The position numbers and the translations under genes were made by a program. The notes below the pieces were generated by a model. That model was not told where the DNA came from. It saw only the letters and a program-made list of their open reading frames with translations, and made no database searches. This document shows, in pieces, positions 51,930 through 61,371 of a DNA stretch of 64,000 nt; within the stretch, counting starts at the first letter, position 1, and each line of letters opens with the position of its first letter. This DNA is from Helicobacter canis (GTDB taxonomy: Bacteria > Campylobacterota > Campylobacteria > Campylobacterales > Helicobacteraceae): assembly GCF_008693005.1 (NCBI RefSeq), contig NZ_VXKE01000007.1, forward strand, positions 1 to 64,000, given 5' to 3'.

Positions 51930-53447
51930 ATGTATCGCGCGCTTACTTGGGTGGGGGTGTTTGCTTTATGTAGCACCCTAGCTCTTGGTGGGCTACTTTT
52001 TACCAAAATTGGCAACACGATCTTGCTCCCCTTTGCTCAAAGCGCGCTCAATCACTTCCTGCCATTTCAAGTGCAGCTACAAAGCCTTGCTATCTCTCTA
52101 GGCTCTATGCGCACAGACTTTACGATCAACAAAACCCTTGCTATCGCGCTAGAAGGCGAGTATTCCCTAAGTGGTAGCATTGATATGACCGCTAGAATCC
52201 ATACGCTAGATTCTAGCGGTGATGTTGATAGCTCTGCGCCACTTGGCTATCTCTCACTTCAAGGTAGCGCGACAAATTACACTATACAATCTCTCCCAAT
52301 GCCCAACAATCTCAAAGCACCCTCCAGCACATTTAAGCTATTTGCTCGTATGAAGCTGCTGCGCATACAAGGATACACGATCGAGCTGCGCGCTGTGCCT
52401 ATGGAGCAAGTGGCGCAGTTTTTTGACATAGATATTGACACACAAGGCACACTCTCTATCTCCGCTCAAGCAGAATCTAGCACCCTAGAGCTGCGCGCTC
52501 AAAGCGATGGGCTTGCTTTTGGCGCGCTAACTATACGCATTAACAATCTCTACTACAAGCGCGATAAAGCACACCAAGAGCTAGCTGGCACACTCACTCT
52601 CAATCAAGAGACCCTCTCCCTGCTTGGCACAAATGATGGTGAAGCACTACAAACAGCTATCTACTCTTCACGCCAAACACCTATCGCTTCTGCGCAAACA
52701 CAGATTATCAACAAAACTCTAGCGTATAGCCTGCATATCACTGATCTCGCTACACTTGGCGGTGCATTTGGCTTTGACATAAATGGTGAGCTAGAGCTGC
52801 AAGGCAAAATTAGCGTAGATAATGAAATCGCCTTTAGTGCTGCTAGCTCATCTCTGGGCGGGGTAAGCGCACTTACTTTGGAAAAAAATACCCTAAAATT
52901 CAGTGGCGAAAATCTCTCGCTTATGCGTATCCTGCAGCTTGTAAAAGCTCCTACGATTTTAGATTCTACACTTACGATAACAAGTGTCTATAATCTCGCT
53001 TTTCACAAAGGCACAATCAATATTGAAGGGCAAAACTTTGCTATCTTGCTTGATGATCTTGGGGCTTATGGCTTGGAAGCATTTGACACACAAAACAATG
53101 CGCAAGATGCTTGGGGGGTCGGGTTTGAAAACGCTAGAGCGGATTCTACTATCTCGCTAGATGGGCAGCTAGAGCGCGCACAAATCAACGCACAAGCCAC
53201 CATAAAAACACCCGATCAAAGCCTACACACAAGCAAGTGCATCATCAACCTAGCTACACAATCACTTGATGTGGAGTTTTTGGAGTCTTCAATCACACTA
53301 CAAGGGAAGCTTAATCAAATGCAAGCACCGCCAACAAACAAAGAGCAAATAACGCAAGAGACACAAGAAGATCTGCAAGCAATCTATGAAAGCCAAGAAA
53401 CAATGCAAGAAGAAACTGAACACATACAAGAAAATTTAGGAGTTTAG
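51930..53447 (+). CDS. Membrane-anchored beta-rich protein of unknown function (AsmA-like)
   Basis: This 505-residue protein has an N-terminal membrane anchor (LTWVGVFALCSTLALGGLLF) and a long periplasmic part with repeated beta-type strands (GSIDMTARIH, GTLTLNQETLSLLG, GELELQGKISVD), as in AsmA/TamB-like proteins. The C terminus is Gln/Glu-rich. No enzymatic motif is seen. It starts 1 base after ccsBA. Lipid transport or envelope biogenesis would be a guess from fold type only. Confidence 0.6.
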   Translation: MYRALTWVGVFALCSTLALGGLLFTKIGNTILLPFAQSALNHFLPFQVQLQSLAISLGSMRTDFTINKTLAIALEGEYSLSGSIDMTARIHTLDSSGDVDSSAPLGYLSLQGSATNYTIQSLPMPNNLKAPSSTFKLFARMKLLRIQGYTIELRAVPMEQVAQFFDIDIDTQGTLSISAQAESSTLELRAQSDGLAFGALTIRINNLYYKRDKAHQELAGTLTLNQETLSLLGTNDGEALQTAIYSSRQTPIASAQTQIINKTLAYSLHITDLATLGGAFGFDINGELELQGKISVDNEIAFSAASSSLGGVSALTLEKNTLKFSGENLSLMRILQLVKAPTILDSTLTITSVYNLAFHKGTINIEGQNFAILLDDLGAYGLEAFDTQNNAQDAWGVGFENARADSTISLDGQLERAQINAQATIKTPDQSLHTSKCIINLATQSLDVEFLESSITLQGKLNQMQAPPTNKEQITQETQEDLQAIYESQETMQEETEHIQENLGV

Positions 53448-53451
53448 AAAG

Positions 53452-53542
53452 TGGCGGACAGAGAGGGATTTGAACCCTCGAGACCCGGTTAAGATCTGCA
53501 CCCTTAGCAGGGGTGTGGTTTCAGCCACTCACCCATCTGTCC
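53452..53542 (-). tRNA. tRNA-Ser (GCU)
   Basis: The minus strand gives acceptor GGACAGA pairing with TCTGTCC, discriminator G and CCA. The anticodon loop CTGCTAA gives GCT. A long variable arm of class II type is present. Total 91 nt. Confidence 0.93.
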
Positions 53543-53591
53543 CTAAGCGAAATAAGGGGCTAATTGTAGAATAAAACTAATAAAACAAACC

Positions 53592-54749
53592 TTAACGGCT
53601 TGCCACCCGCCTTTGCTCATCGACAAGCTTGGCAAACTGCTCAAAAATATTGCGAGACTCTCTAGGCCCGGGGCTTGCCTCTGGGTGATGCTGCACAGAA
53701 AAAATCGGCGCATTTTTATACGCGACTCCTTCAATGGTATTATCAAAGAGATTTCTATGTGTTACAACAGCAATTTGCTCAATGGATTCTGGGACACAAT
53801 AATTGTGGTTTTGCGATGTGATCTCCACAGAATCAGTTGTGAGATTTTTCACAGGGTGATTACCGCCGTGGTGTCCAAACTTTAGCTTATAGGTCTCATA
53901 CCCGTGCGCAAGTGCTAGGAGCTGATGCCCTAGGCAAATGCCAAACATAGGGATTTTTGCTTCTATGAGCTGCTTGATCTCGCCCACTTCTTTGGCGAGT
54001 GTCTTAGGATCACCCGGACCATTTGACAAAAACACTCCATCAATCTCGCCTTGCGTAAATGCTTCTATAATCTCTTTAGCACAAAAATTATGCGGATAAA
54101 CCACCGCCTCAAGCCCCACACTCACAAGCTCATTTAAGATATTTCGCTTGGCACCAAAGTCAATAACAGCCACTTTATAGCGTGTAGCAGGTGCGCTATA
54201 AGAAAAGCTAGAAAAATCAAAAGCACCATCTTTATGTGTAAAGTGCTTAGTCGTAGAAACAGCTTTAATATAATTTTGCTGCTCAATCGATGGAAATTCT
54301 CGCAAAATCTTAGCCAGCTCATCTCTATCGCTAATTTCACTAGAGACAACAATCATCATTGAGCCTTGCGTGCGGATCATTTTCACAAGGGCGCGTGTAT
54401 CCACACCACAAATCCCAAGGATATTGCGCTTATCAAGGAAGTCTTTTAGGCTCTCTTGCGCGCGGAAACTTGAAACAATATCATTGTAATGTCGCACTAT
54501 AACACCTGAAGCAAACACTGCCCTACTTTCACAATCTTGGTCATTCACGCCAACTATACCAATCTCGGGCATAGTAAAGACAATAAACTGCCCCGCATAG
54601 CTAGGATCTGTGATGATTTCTTGATAGCCACTTAGTGAAGTGTTAAATACGATCTCCCCCACCATTGTCCCACTTCCAGAAAATGTCTGTGCGCAAAAAT
54701 ACAAGCCATTAGCGCAATACACCCAAGCCGGTCTTATATCATCTGCCAT
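53592..54749 (-). CDS. carA: Carbamoyl-phosphate synthase small subunit
   Basis: This 385-residue glutaminase subunit has the N-terminal GEIVFNTSLSGYQEIITDPSY, the nucleophile motif MFGICLGHQLLALAHG and the C-terminal HHPEASPGP. It supplies ammonia for carbamoyl phosphate, used by argF and pyrimidine synthesis. DUF507 lies just upstream on the same strand (18-base gap). carB is not in the window. Confidence 0.95.
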   Translation of the reverse strand: MADDIRPAWVYCANGLYFCAQTFSGSGTMVGEIVFNTSLSGYQEIITDPSYAGQFIVFTMPEIGIVGVNDQDCESRAVFASGVIVRHYNDIVSSFRAQESLKDFLDKRNILGICGVDTRALVKMIRTQGSMMIVVSSEISDRDELAKILREFPSIEQQNYIKAVSTTKHFTHKDGAFDFSSFSYSAPATRYKVAVIDFGAKRNILNELVSVGLEAVVYPHNFCAKEIIEAFTQGEIDGVFLSNGPGDPKTLAKEVGEIKQLIEAKIPMFGICLGHQLLALAHGYETYKLKFGHHGGNHPVKNLTTDSVEITSQNHNYCVPESIEQIAVVTHRNLFDNTIEGVAYKNAPIFSVQHHPEASPGPRESRNIFEQFAKLVDEQRRVASR

Positions 54750-54767
54750 ATCATCCCCCTAGCTAGG

Positions 54768-55319
54768 CTACATAAAGCCTTTCTTACGCAGCTCTTCTTC
54801 ATAGAGTTTGTCATAAATCAGCTCATACTCATCTGTCCCAACAAGTAGTTTTCTCTTGTAGTTTTTGATTTTTTCGACAATTTCATCTTGAATATCATCG
54901 TGCATTTTGGCAAAACTATCGATAGCTTTAAAAATGATGTTTTTAATTTGATTTTTATTGACATTAAATTGCACATACTTTTTCTCAAGCAATGTATCTA
55001 AAATCCTATGCGAAAGTGCATTATATCGATCGTCCCAAAAGAGCAAAAACCGCCGCTCATCAGCAATCTGCCGCTTAATCATACCAAAGAGCTTGCGCTC
55101 ATCAACGCGCAAAAACTCAACTTCACTTTGATTTTTCTCGAGCAACTCTTGCGCCTTTTGATCGATAGCTAGCTCATCTTTCACATCTGCTTCAAGAATA
55201 TCTTTTGCTACCTTTGCGACACTCTCAATAGGGACCTGTAAAGCAAGCAAGCTAGAGTTATATAAATCAAGTGCAATTTTATTGGCAATATACCCAATTT
55301 GATTAAGTCGTAAGCGCAT
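54768..55319 (-). CDS. DUF507 family protein
   Basis: This 183-residue acidic/basic helical protein (MRLRLNQIGYIANKIALDLY, RQIADERRFLLFWDDRYNAL) matches DUF507, known mainly in Campylobacterota and Aquificae. Function unknown. It precedes carA, as I recall in related genomes. Confidence 0.75.
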   Translation of the reverse strand: MRLRLNQIGYIANKIALDLYNSSLLALQVPIESVAKVAKDILEADVKDELAIDQKAQELLEKNQSEVEFLRVDERKLFGMIKRQIADERRFLLFWDDRYNALSHRILDTLLEKKYVQFNVNKNQIKNIIFKAIDSFAKMHDDIQDEIVEKIKNYKRKLLVGTDEYELIYDKLYEEELRKKGFM

Positions 55320-55423
55320 AGTGCAACCTTGAATAAGAATGCGTTATTATAGCATTATTTACAATAATGAAAATATCTTGCCGCTAGAATGTAGCTTTGT
55401 AGGATTACTTTGGAGGGCTCTCA

Positions 55424-55454
55424 CTAGGTAGAATCTAGGCTAGATTCTACCTAG
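55424..55454 (-). terminator. Perfect GATTCTAG palindrome downstream of prpD
   Basis: CTAGGTAGAATCTAG (55424-55438) and CTAGATTCTACCTAG (55440-55454) are 15-base perfect inverted repeats around a single G, 12 bases beyond the prpD stop. It is likely an mRNA end or terminator for the prp operon, though no T run follows. Confidence 0.5.
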
Positions 55455-55465
55455 GAAGCTAAAGG

Positions 55466-56920
55466 CTATAGAGCAAACAAATCGCTAAATTCATTAAATG
55501 CCATAGATTCTAGCTTGGCTCGATTTTCACACACTGCCTTAATCTGCTCGCATTTTTTGGGGCTAAGTTTTAGGGCGATATTGCGTTCAAACTTCGCCAC
55601 AAGCACAGGGATACCCTCACTTCTTCGGCGTTTATGCCCGATAGGATACTCCACTTCCACCTTTTCACTCTTGCTGCCATCTTTGTAGAAAATCTGCACC
55701 GCATTGGCAATAGAGCGTTTATCTGCTTCTAAATACTCACGCGTATAGCGATCATCTACTTCTACTACCATTTTATCACGCAAGGCGTCAATGCGTGTAT
55801 CACTCGCCACAGAGTCTTCATAATCTTCTGCGGTTAGTCGCCCAAACACAAGCGGCACAGCCACCATATACTGAATGCAGTGATCCCTATCAGCTGGGTT
55901 TGCAAGCTCGCCGACTTTGTTGATGATTCTGTGTCCAGATTCTTGCGTGGTAATCACAATCTTTTCAATAGAATCTAGCTTGTCTTTTACTTCATTATGC
56001 AGTTTCAAGGCACATTCTACGGCAGTTTGCGCGTGGAACTCCGCTGGGAAGCTGATTTTAAACAGCACATTTTCCATCACATAGCTGCCAAATTCTTGCG
56101 GGATAGTGAGCTTTTTACCTTTCATTTTTACATCTTCAAATCCCCAGAATTCCGCACTTAACGCACTTGGATAGCCCATTTCTCCGCTTATTGCTTTTAA
56201 AGCGAGATTTACGCCCCTTGAGCTTGCATCTCCTGCCGCCCAGCTTTTGCGTGAGCCTGTGTTTGGTGCGTGGCGATATGTCCGCAACGCCCCGCCATCA
56301 ATGAAAGCGTGGCTTACTGCGTTTCGCACTTCTTCAAAGCTCCCACCAAGCATAGCGCACGCCACCGCAGTAGAAGCGATCCTAACAAGCAGCACGTGGT
56401 CTAGCCCTACTTTGTTAAAGCAGTTTTCTAACGCTAACACGCCTTGAATCTCGTGAGCTTTAATCATCGCACTTAGCACATCTTTGACTTTTAAAGGCTC
56501 TTTGCCTTCAGCGATATTTTTGCGGCTTAGATAGTCAGCTACCGCCCAAATCGCCCCTAGATTATCGCTTGGGTGTCCCCACTCTGCGGCTAGCCAAGTG
56601 TCATTAAAATCAAGCCACCTAACCATTGCTCCCACATTAAACGCCGCTCTCTCTGGCTCTAGCTGATAGCTAGTCCCCGGGATTTTCGCTCCTAAAGGGC
56701 GAAACTCTGCCCCCTCAACAACAGGTCCTAGAAGCTTTGTGCAAGCTGGAAAGTTTAGGGCTAAAAGTCCGCAACCTATGGTATCCATAAGGCAGTATCT
56801 TGCCGTCTCATAAGCTAAAGGGGAGTTAATCTTATACTCCAACGCATAACGCGCAATTTTTGTTAGCAGCTCATCAAATTCCGGTCGTTTGGTATCCAAT
56901 GTTCCCATATCGGCACTCAT
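55466..56920 (-). CDS. prpD: 2-methylcitrate dehydratase
   Basis: The protein has about 484 residues, the usual PrpD size. MmgE/PrpD-family blocks are MDTIGCGLLALNFPACTKLL, VRWLDFNDTWLAAEWGHPSD, AWAAGDASSRGVNLALKA and FPAEFHAQTAVECALKLH. It dehydrates 2-methylcitrate in the methylcitrate cycle. The frame is open to 57055, but the ATG at 56920 has an AAGGAGAAC site and fits the family start. It is separated from prpC by 397 bp of repeats and may need its own start signals. Confidence 0.92.
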   Translation of the reverse strand: MSADMGTLDTKRPEFDELLTKIARYALEYKINSPLAYETARYCLMDTIGCGLLALNFPACTKLLGPVVEGAEFRPLGAKIPGTSYQLEPERAAFNVGAMVRWLDFNDTWLAAEWGHPSDNLGAIWAVADYLSRKNIAEGKEPLKVKDVLSAMIKAHEIQGVLALENCFNKVGLDHVLLVRIASTAVACAMLGGSFEEVRNAVSHAFIDGGALRTYRHAPNTGSRKSWAAGDASSRGVNLALKAISGEMGYPSALSAEFWGFEDVKMKGKKLTIPQEFGSYVMENVLFKISFPAEFHAQTAVECALKLHNEVKDKLDSIEKIVITTQESGHRIINKVGELANPADRDHCIQYMVAVPLVFGRLTAEDYEDSVASDTRIDALRDKMVVEVDDRYTREYLEADKRSIANAVQIFYKDGSKSEKVEVEYPIGHKRRRSEGIPVLVAKFERNIALKLSPKKCEQIKAVCENRAKLESMAFNEFSDLFAL

Positions 56921-56981
56921 TGTGTTCTCCTTGTAGTTAAAGTATAGTTGAAATTCGCCCTTGTCTGTCCATTTGCAAGAT

Positions 56982-57040
56982 TTAGGGATTTTTACAATAG
57001 TCATTACCCTTAAGGTAACTCCCATTGTAAAAACCCCTAA
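56982..57040 (+). repeat. GTTACC element with long copy-specific arms
   Basis: The core TCATTACC-CTTAA-GGTAACTCCC is flanked by arms TTAGGGATTTTTACAAT and ATTGTAAAAACCCCTAA, complementary over 17 positions with one mismatch. The arms do not resemble those of other copies. Confidence 0.75.
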
Positions 57041-57201
57041 AAACTCACAAAGCAACAGAGCAATGGCTAGAATTTGTGTTTTTATAAAATTCTAGAAACT
57101 AGATTCTAGATTCACCGCCGCTGATTGCCAAGCTAAATATTTGCTCAAGTTGCCACTTGTATGGCAGGGCTACACGCCCCAAGCGGCAAGATTTTTGAGC
57201 T

Positions 57202-57299
57202 AAAATGGGGCTTTGCAAGGCTTTGGCAAGGAGTTACCTAAGCGGTAATGACGCCGCCAAAGCCGCAGCAATCGCCGTTTTTAGCCAAAAAGCTAACGC
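57202..57299 (+). repeat. GTTACC element, intergenic twin of the copy at 6443-6543
   Basis: Outer flanks AAAATGGGGCTTTGCAAGG and GCAGCAATCGCC plus TTTTTAGCCAAAAAGC are shared with 6443-6543. The arms GGCTTTGGC and GCCAAAGCC are complementary to each other but different from the arms at 6471-6510. Confidence 0.78.
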
Positions 57300-57317
57300 G
57301 CAAAAGCACACAAAAGC

Positions 57318-58472
57318 TTAACGCTCACTTAGTGGCACAAACGCTTTGTTTTCTGGTCCTATATATTGCGAACTAGGTCTAATTAACTTATTATTCCCCC
57401 TTTGCTCAAAGATATGTGCCAGCCACCCTGCCGTGCGTGAAAAGATAAAAATCGGCGTGAAATAAAGCGTAGGGATTCCCATAAAATGATATGTGCTTGC
57501 ACTATAAAAATCAAGATTTGGGAAAAGCTTCTTTTGCTCCCACATCACCTTTTCTATCGCTTCACTTATGGGGTATAGCCCCTTTGTGTCTTTCACATCA
57601 TCACTCAATCTTTTACTCCACGCCTTAATCACCACATTGCGTGGGTCTTTCTCCACATATACGCGATGTCCAAAGCCCATAATCTTATCTTTTCTAGCAA
57701 GTTTGTCTAAAATCCCCTGCGTTGCCTGCTCTGGCGTTTTAAACTCCTCTATCAAATCCATCGCCGCTTCATTTGCTCCGCCGTGCAGCGGTCCCCTTAA
57801 CGCCCCAATCGCCCCTGTGATTCCCGCATACACATCAGACATTGTCGCGGTAATCACCCTTGCGGTAAATGTAGAGGCATTAAACTCGTGCTCTGCATAC
57901 AGAATCAAACTTGCGTGCATAGCCTTTACCCATAGTTCTTTTGGCTCTTTTTGGTGTAGGGATTCTAGGAAATACCCGGCGATAGAATCTTGCTTAGATT
58001 CTGTGCTTATCTCCTTGCCGCTTGCGTGGTAGTGATGCCAGAAAGTCAGCACACTTGGGAAAATTCCTAAAAGCCTTGTGCCAATTCTCTGCTGATGTGG
58101 AAAAGATGCTTTAAACACATCATATTCTTCAGGTTCTAAGCAGCCAAGCGTAGAACACGCTGTCCGCATAATATCCATAGGGTGTGCATCTTTTGGCAGA
58201 AGTTTTAGCACTTCTTTTAGCTCTTTTGGCAAGCTCCTAGCCGCGATCAATTCCTTTTTGAACGATTCTAGCTCTGCCTTATTTGGTAGCTTTTCTTTTA
58301 ATAGCAGATATGCCACTTCCTCAAACTCACAATGCTCGGCTAAATCATAAATATCATATCCCCTATAATTTAGCCCGTGTCCTGTGCCACAAGTGCAGAT
58401 AGCGGATTCTCCTGCGCTTATCCCTGCTAAGCCGCCGACTTTTTTTGCCACTTTTTCCGTTGGTGCTGCCAT
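57318..58472 (-). CDS. prpC: 2-methylcitrate synthase
   Basis: This 384-residue citrate-synthase fold protein has GHGLNYRGYDIYDLAEH, LYAEHEFNASTFTARV, GALRGPLHGGANEAAMDLI and MGFGHRVYVEKDPR, the PrpC/short citrate synthase pattern with the active-site histidines. It condenses propionyl-CoA with oxaloacetate. The prp context separates it from a TCA citrate synthase. It follows prpB by 30 bases. Confidence 0.92.
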   Translation of the reverse strand: MAAPTEKVAKKVGGLAGISAGESAICTCGTGHGLNYRGYDIYDLAEHCEFEEVAYLLLKEKLPNKAELESFKKELIAARSLPKELKEVLKLLPKDAHPMDIMRTACSTLGCLEPEEYDVFKASFPHQQRIGTRLLGIFPSVLTFWHHYHASGKEISTESKQDSIAGYFLESLHQKEPKELWVKAMHASLILYAEHEFNASTFTARVITATMSDVYAGITGAIGALRGPLHGGANEAAMDLIEEFKTPEQATQGILDKLARKDKIMGFGHRVYVEKDPRNVVIKAWSKRLSDDVKDTKGLYPISEAIEKVMWEQKKLFPNLDFYSASTYHFMGIPTLYFTPIFIFSRTAGWLAHIFEQRGNNKLIRPSSQYIGPENKAFVPLSER

Positions 58473-58502
58473 TTTCTATCCTTTTCTTTAGATTTAGTGT
58501 GG

Positions 58503-59378
58503 TTATTTTTTGCTTTTAAAGAGTGTATCGAGCTTTTGCTCATACTCGTGGTAGCCAAGCATTTCATACAGCTCATCGCGTGTTTGCATAGAATCTATGC
58601 TATTTTTCTGTGAGCCATTGTTGATAATATCTCTAAATACCGCTAACGCCGCCTTATTCATCGCCCTTGCTGCTGATAGGGGGTAAAGCACCATAGAGAT
58701 TCCTACATTTGCTAACTCATCTTTTGTGAAATAAGGCGTCTTGCCAAACTCTGTGATATTTGCTAGCACTGGCACTTTTATCACATCAGTAAATTGCTTA
58801 TACTCTTCTAGCGTGTGGATTGCTTCAGCAAATATCATATCCGCCCCTGCTTCTACATAAGCTAACGCCCTATCAATCGCTGCGTTTTGCCCCTCACTTG
58901 CGTGGGCATCAGTCCTTGCCATTACCACAAAACTAGAATCTATTTTTGCGTCCATCGCCGCTTTTATCCTATCACACATCTCTTCTTTGCTTACAAGCTC
59001 TTTATTTGGGCGGTGTCCGCAGCGTTTTTGCGCGACTTGGTCTTCTATGTGGCAGCCCGCTGCTCCACTTCGCGTTAAGTCCTTAATCGTTCTAGCGATA
59101 TTAAATGCCCCACCCCAGCCAGTGTCCGCATCTACAAGCAAGGGTAAATCACTCACTGCCGTAATGCGGCGCACATCAATGCAGACATCTTCTAATGAGC
59201 TAATGCCAAGATCAGGCACACCTAAGCTCATCGCCGCTAACGCTCCACCGCTTAGATACAGGGCTTTTGCACCGCTTTTTTGTGCTTGTATAGCAGAGTA
59301 GGCGTTAATCACACCTATGATTTGCAAAGGAGTATTTTCCTTTAATGCTTCTCTAAATTTCTGTCCTGCTGTTTTCAT
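58503..59378 (-). CDS. prpB: 2-methylisocitrate lyase
   Basis: This 291-residue PEP-mutase/ICL-family protein has [34 protein letters not shown] and the active-site motif [13 protein letters not shown], with the conserved cysteine in KRCGH. It cleaves methylisocitrate to pyruvate and succinate. It is the second gene of the prpE-prpB-prpC-prpD operon. Confidence 0.94.
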   Translation of the reverse strand: MKTAGQKFREALKENTPLQIIGVINAYSAIQAQKSGAKALYLSGGALAAMSLGVPDLGISSLEDVCIDVRRITAVSDLPLLVDADTGWGGAFNIARTIKDLTRSGAAGCHIEDQVAQKRCGHRPNKELVSKEEMCDRIKAAMDAKIDSSFVVMARTDAHASEGQNAAIDRALAYVEAGADMIFAEAIHTLEEYKQFTDVIKVPVLANITEFGKTPYFTKDELANVGISMVLYPLSAARAMNKAALAVFRDIINNGSQKNSIDSMQTRDELYEMLGYHEYEQKLDTLFKSKK

Positions 59379-59399
59379 TGTCTCTCCTTTGATTTGGGG

Positions 59400-61310
59400 C
59401 TAGGACTTTGCAGTCTCTTTAGATTTTGGGTAGCCAAGATTTGCTAATGCTTTTTCAATCTCTGGCAGCACACTAGAATCTTCAATCGTGCTAGGCATTT
59501 TCCATTCATTGCCATCGGCAATATCACGCATTGTGCCGCGCAGGATTTTACCACTTCTAGTTTTTGGCAGCCTTGCCACTACCGCTACAATATGCAGTGA
59601 AGCCACCGCACCAATCTCTTCTCGCACAAGCTGCACAATGCCTTCGCATAAGCTTTGTATATCTCGCTCTAGCCCATCTTTTAGCACGACAAAAGCTAGT
59701 GGGATCTCGCCCTTTAGCTCATCATTTACGCCAATAACCGCACATTCTGCAATATCTGGGTGCTTGGAGATTGCCTCTTCCATACCGCCTGTTGATAGTC
59801 TGTGTCCTGCGACATTGATGACCCCATCCATTCGCCCCATTACAAATACATAGCCATCTTTATCGATATAGCCACTATCGCCGGTGAGATAGTAGCCCGG
59901 ATAGTGATTAAGATATGAGTTTTTATACCTTGTATCATCGCCCCAGATTCCCATTAGACACGCAGGGGGCAGAGGCAGCTTAATCACAAGATTCCCTAGC
60001 TTGCCGGCTTTGCATTCCTTGCCCTCTTCATCTAGCACTTTTAAGTTAAATCCGGGCATTGGCTTGGTAGGAGAGCCGGGCTTTACAGGCATTTGCTCTA
60101 GTCCTAGCGGATTTGCCGCTATCGCCCAGCTTGTCTCTGTCTGCCACCAATGATCTATTACTGGCTTTTTAACTAGCTTTTCAATCCATTTTAGCGTATC
60201 GCTATCACATCTCTCCCCAGCGACAAAGACTGCCTTAAGTGAGCTAATATCATACTTTTTCAGCCATTCACCTTTAGCATCTTCTTTTTTAATCGCTCTA
60301 AATGCGGTAGGTGCAGAAAACAAAATATTGACTTTATATTCCTGCACCACTCGCCAGAATGCTCCAGGATTTGGCGTTTTCACAGGCTTACCTTCATACA
60401 CAATAGTCGTGCAGCCATTCATCAAAGTGCCATATACAATATAGCTATGCCCTACAACCCAGCCTACATCACTTGCCGCCCAAAAGACATCGCCGGGCTT
60501 GGCGTTATAGATATTATCCATAGACCACTTCATCGCCACAGAATGCCCGCCATTACTGCGGATAACGCCCTTTGGCTTTCCAGTCGTGCCAGAAGTATAA
60601 AGCACATAAAGCGGATCAGTCGCATCCACAGGCACACACTCCACGGCTTCAGTTTTTTCCTCTTCACTTGCCCAATCCACATCACGCCAAGGCAGCATAT
60701 TCGCCCTCTCTTGTGGGCGTTGCCAAATAAGACAAGTGGTAGGCTTATGGCTAGAGCTTTTTATCGCTTCATCAAGTGTTGGCTTATACTTAATCACACG
60801 AGAGACTTCAATACCACAAGAAGCACTCATAATAACTCTAGGCTTTGCATCTTCAATCCTAGCGGCTAGCTCGTGCGCGGCAAATCCACCAAAGACCACG
60901 CTATGGATCGCCCCAATCCTAGCACAAGCAAGCATTGCAATCACTGCTTCTGGGATCATAGGCATATAGATAAGCACTCTATCGCCTTTCACCACGCCTT
61001 TATTGACTAAGATTCCAGCGGTTTTTGCCACTCTTTTGCGTAATTCTTTATAAGTATAAGACTTTTTTGTGTCCGTTACAGGCGAGTCATAATGCAATGC
61101 CACTTGATCGCCTCTGCCATTTTCTATATGCAAATCAAGGGCGTTGTAGCAGGTATTCATACAGCCACCGACAAACCAGCGATAATGATCATTTACAACA
61201 TCAAGCACCTTATCCCATTCGTGATACCAATGCACTTTTTTAGCAGCTTCTGCCCAAAAGGCTTCTGGATTTTCAATGGATTGTTTATACACTTCTTGAT
61301 ATGTGGGCAT
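59400..61310 (-). CDS. prpE: Propionyl-CoA synthetase
   Basis: This 636-residue ANL-family acyl-CoA synthetase has the P-loop-like YTSGTTGKPKGVIRS, the core HWWQTETSWAIAANPLG and the C-terminal lysine in PKTRSGKILRGTMR. It activates propionate to propionyl-CoA. Sequence alone would also allow acetyl-CoA synthetase, but size and prpB/prpC/prpD neighbours favour PrpE. First gene of the operon, divergent from the HTH gene. Aconitase (acnD) and prpF are not beside it. Confidence 0.88.
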   Translation of the reverse strand: MPTYQEVYKQSIENPEAFWAEAAKKVHWYHEWDKVLDVVNDHYRWFVGGCMNTCYNALDLHIENGRGDQVALHYDSPVTDTKKSYTYKELRKRVAKTAGILVNKGVVKGDRVLIYMPMIPEAVIAMLACARIGAIHSVVFGGFAAHELAARIEDAKPRVIMSASCGIEVSRVIKYKPTLDEAIKSSSHKPTTCLIWQRPQERANMLPWRDVDWASEEEKTEAVECVPVDATDPLYVLYTSGTTGKPKGVIRSNGGHSVAMKWSMDNIYNAKPGDVFWAASDVGWVVGHSYIVYGTLMNGCTTIVYEGKPVKTPNPGAFWRVVQEYKVNILFSAPTAFRAIKKEDAKGEWLKKYDISSLKAVFVAGERCDSDTLKWIEKLVKKPVIDHWWQTETSWAIAANPLGLEQMPVKPGSPTKPMPGFNLKVLDEEGKECKAGKLGNLVIKLPLPPACLMGIWGDDTRYKNSYLNHYPGYYLTGDSGYIDKDGYVFVMGRMDGVINVAGHRLSTGGMEEAISKHPDIAECAVIGVNDELKGEIPLAFVVLKDGLERDIQSLCEGIVQLVREEIGAVASLHIVAVVARLPKTRSGKILRGTMRDIADGNEWKMPSTIEDSSVLPEIEKALANLGYPKSKETAKS

Positions 61311-61371
61311 CTCACCTCCTTTGGAAAGTTTGGCTAGGGGTTTATTCTAGCTAGAATGTGCAGATTTGTTA

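Larger units (their letters stand above)
56921..57317 (-). other. 397-bp repeat-filled gap between prpC and prpD
   Basis: No gene is seen. It holds two GTTACC elements, at 56982-57040 and 57202-57299, and some GATTCTAG words near 57095. The remaining sequence shows nothing I can name. It interrupts the prp operon, so the hairpins would lie in the mRNA if transcription runs through. Confidence 0.7.

Noticed and set aside
56921-57055. Upstream extension of prpD
   Set aside because: The extra 45 residues run through repeat DNA and lie before a strong ribosome site at the family start.
59400-61310. Call as acetyl-CoA synthetase (acsA)
   Set aside because: The family cannot be separated by motifs alone, but the shorter length and prpB/C/D neighbours favour prpE.
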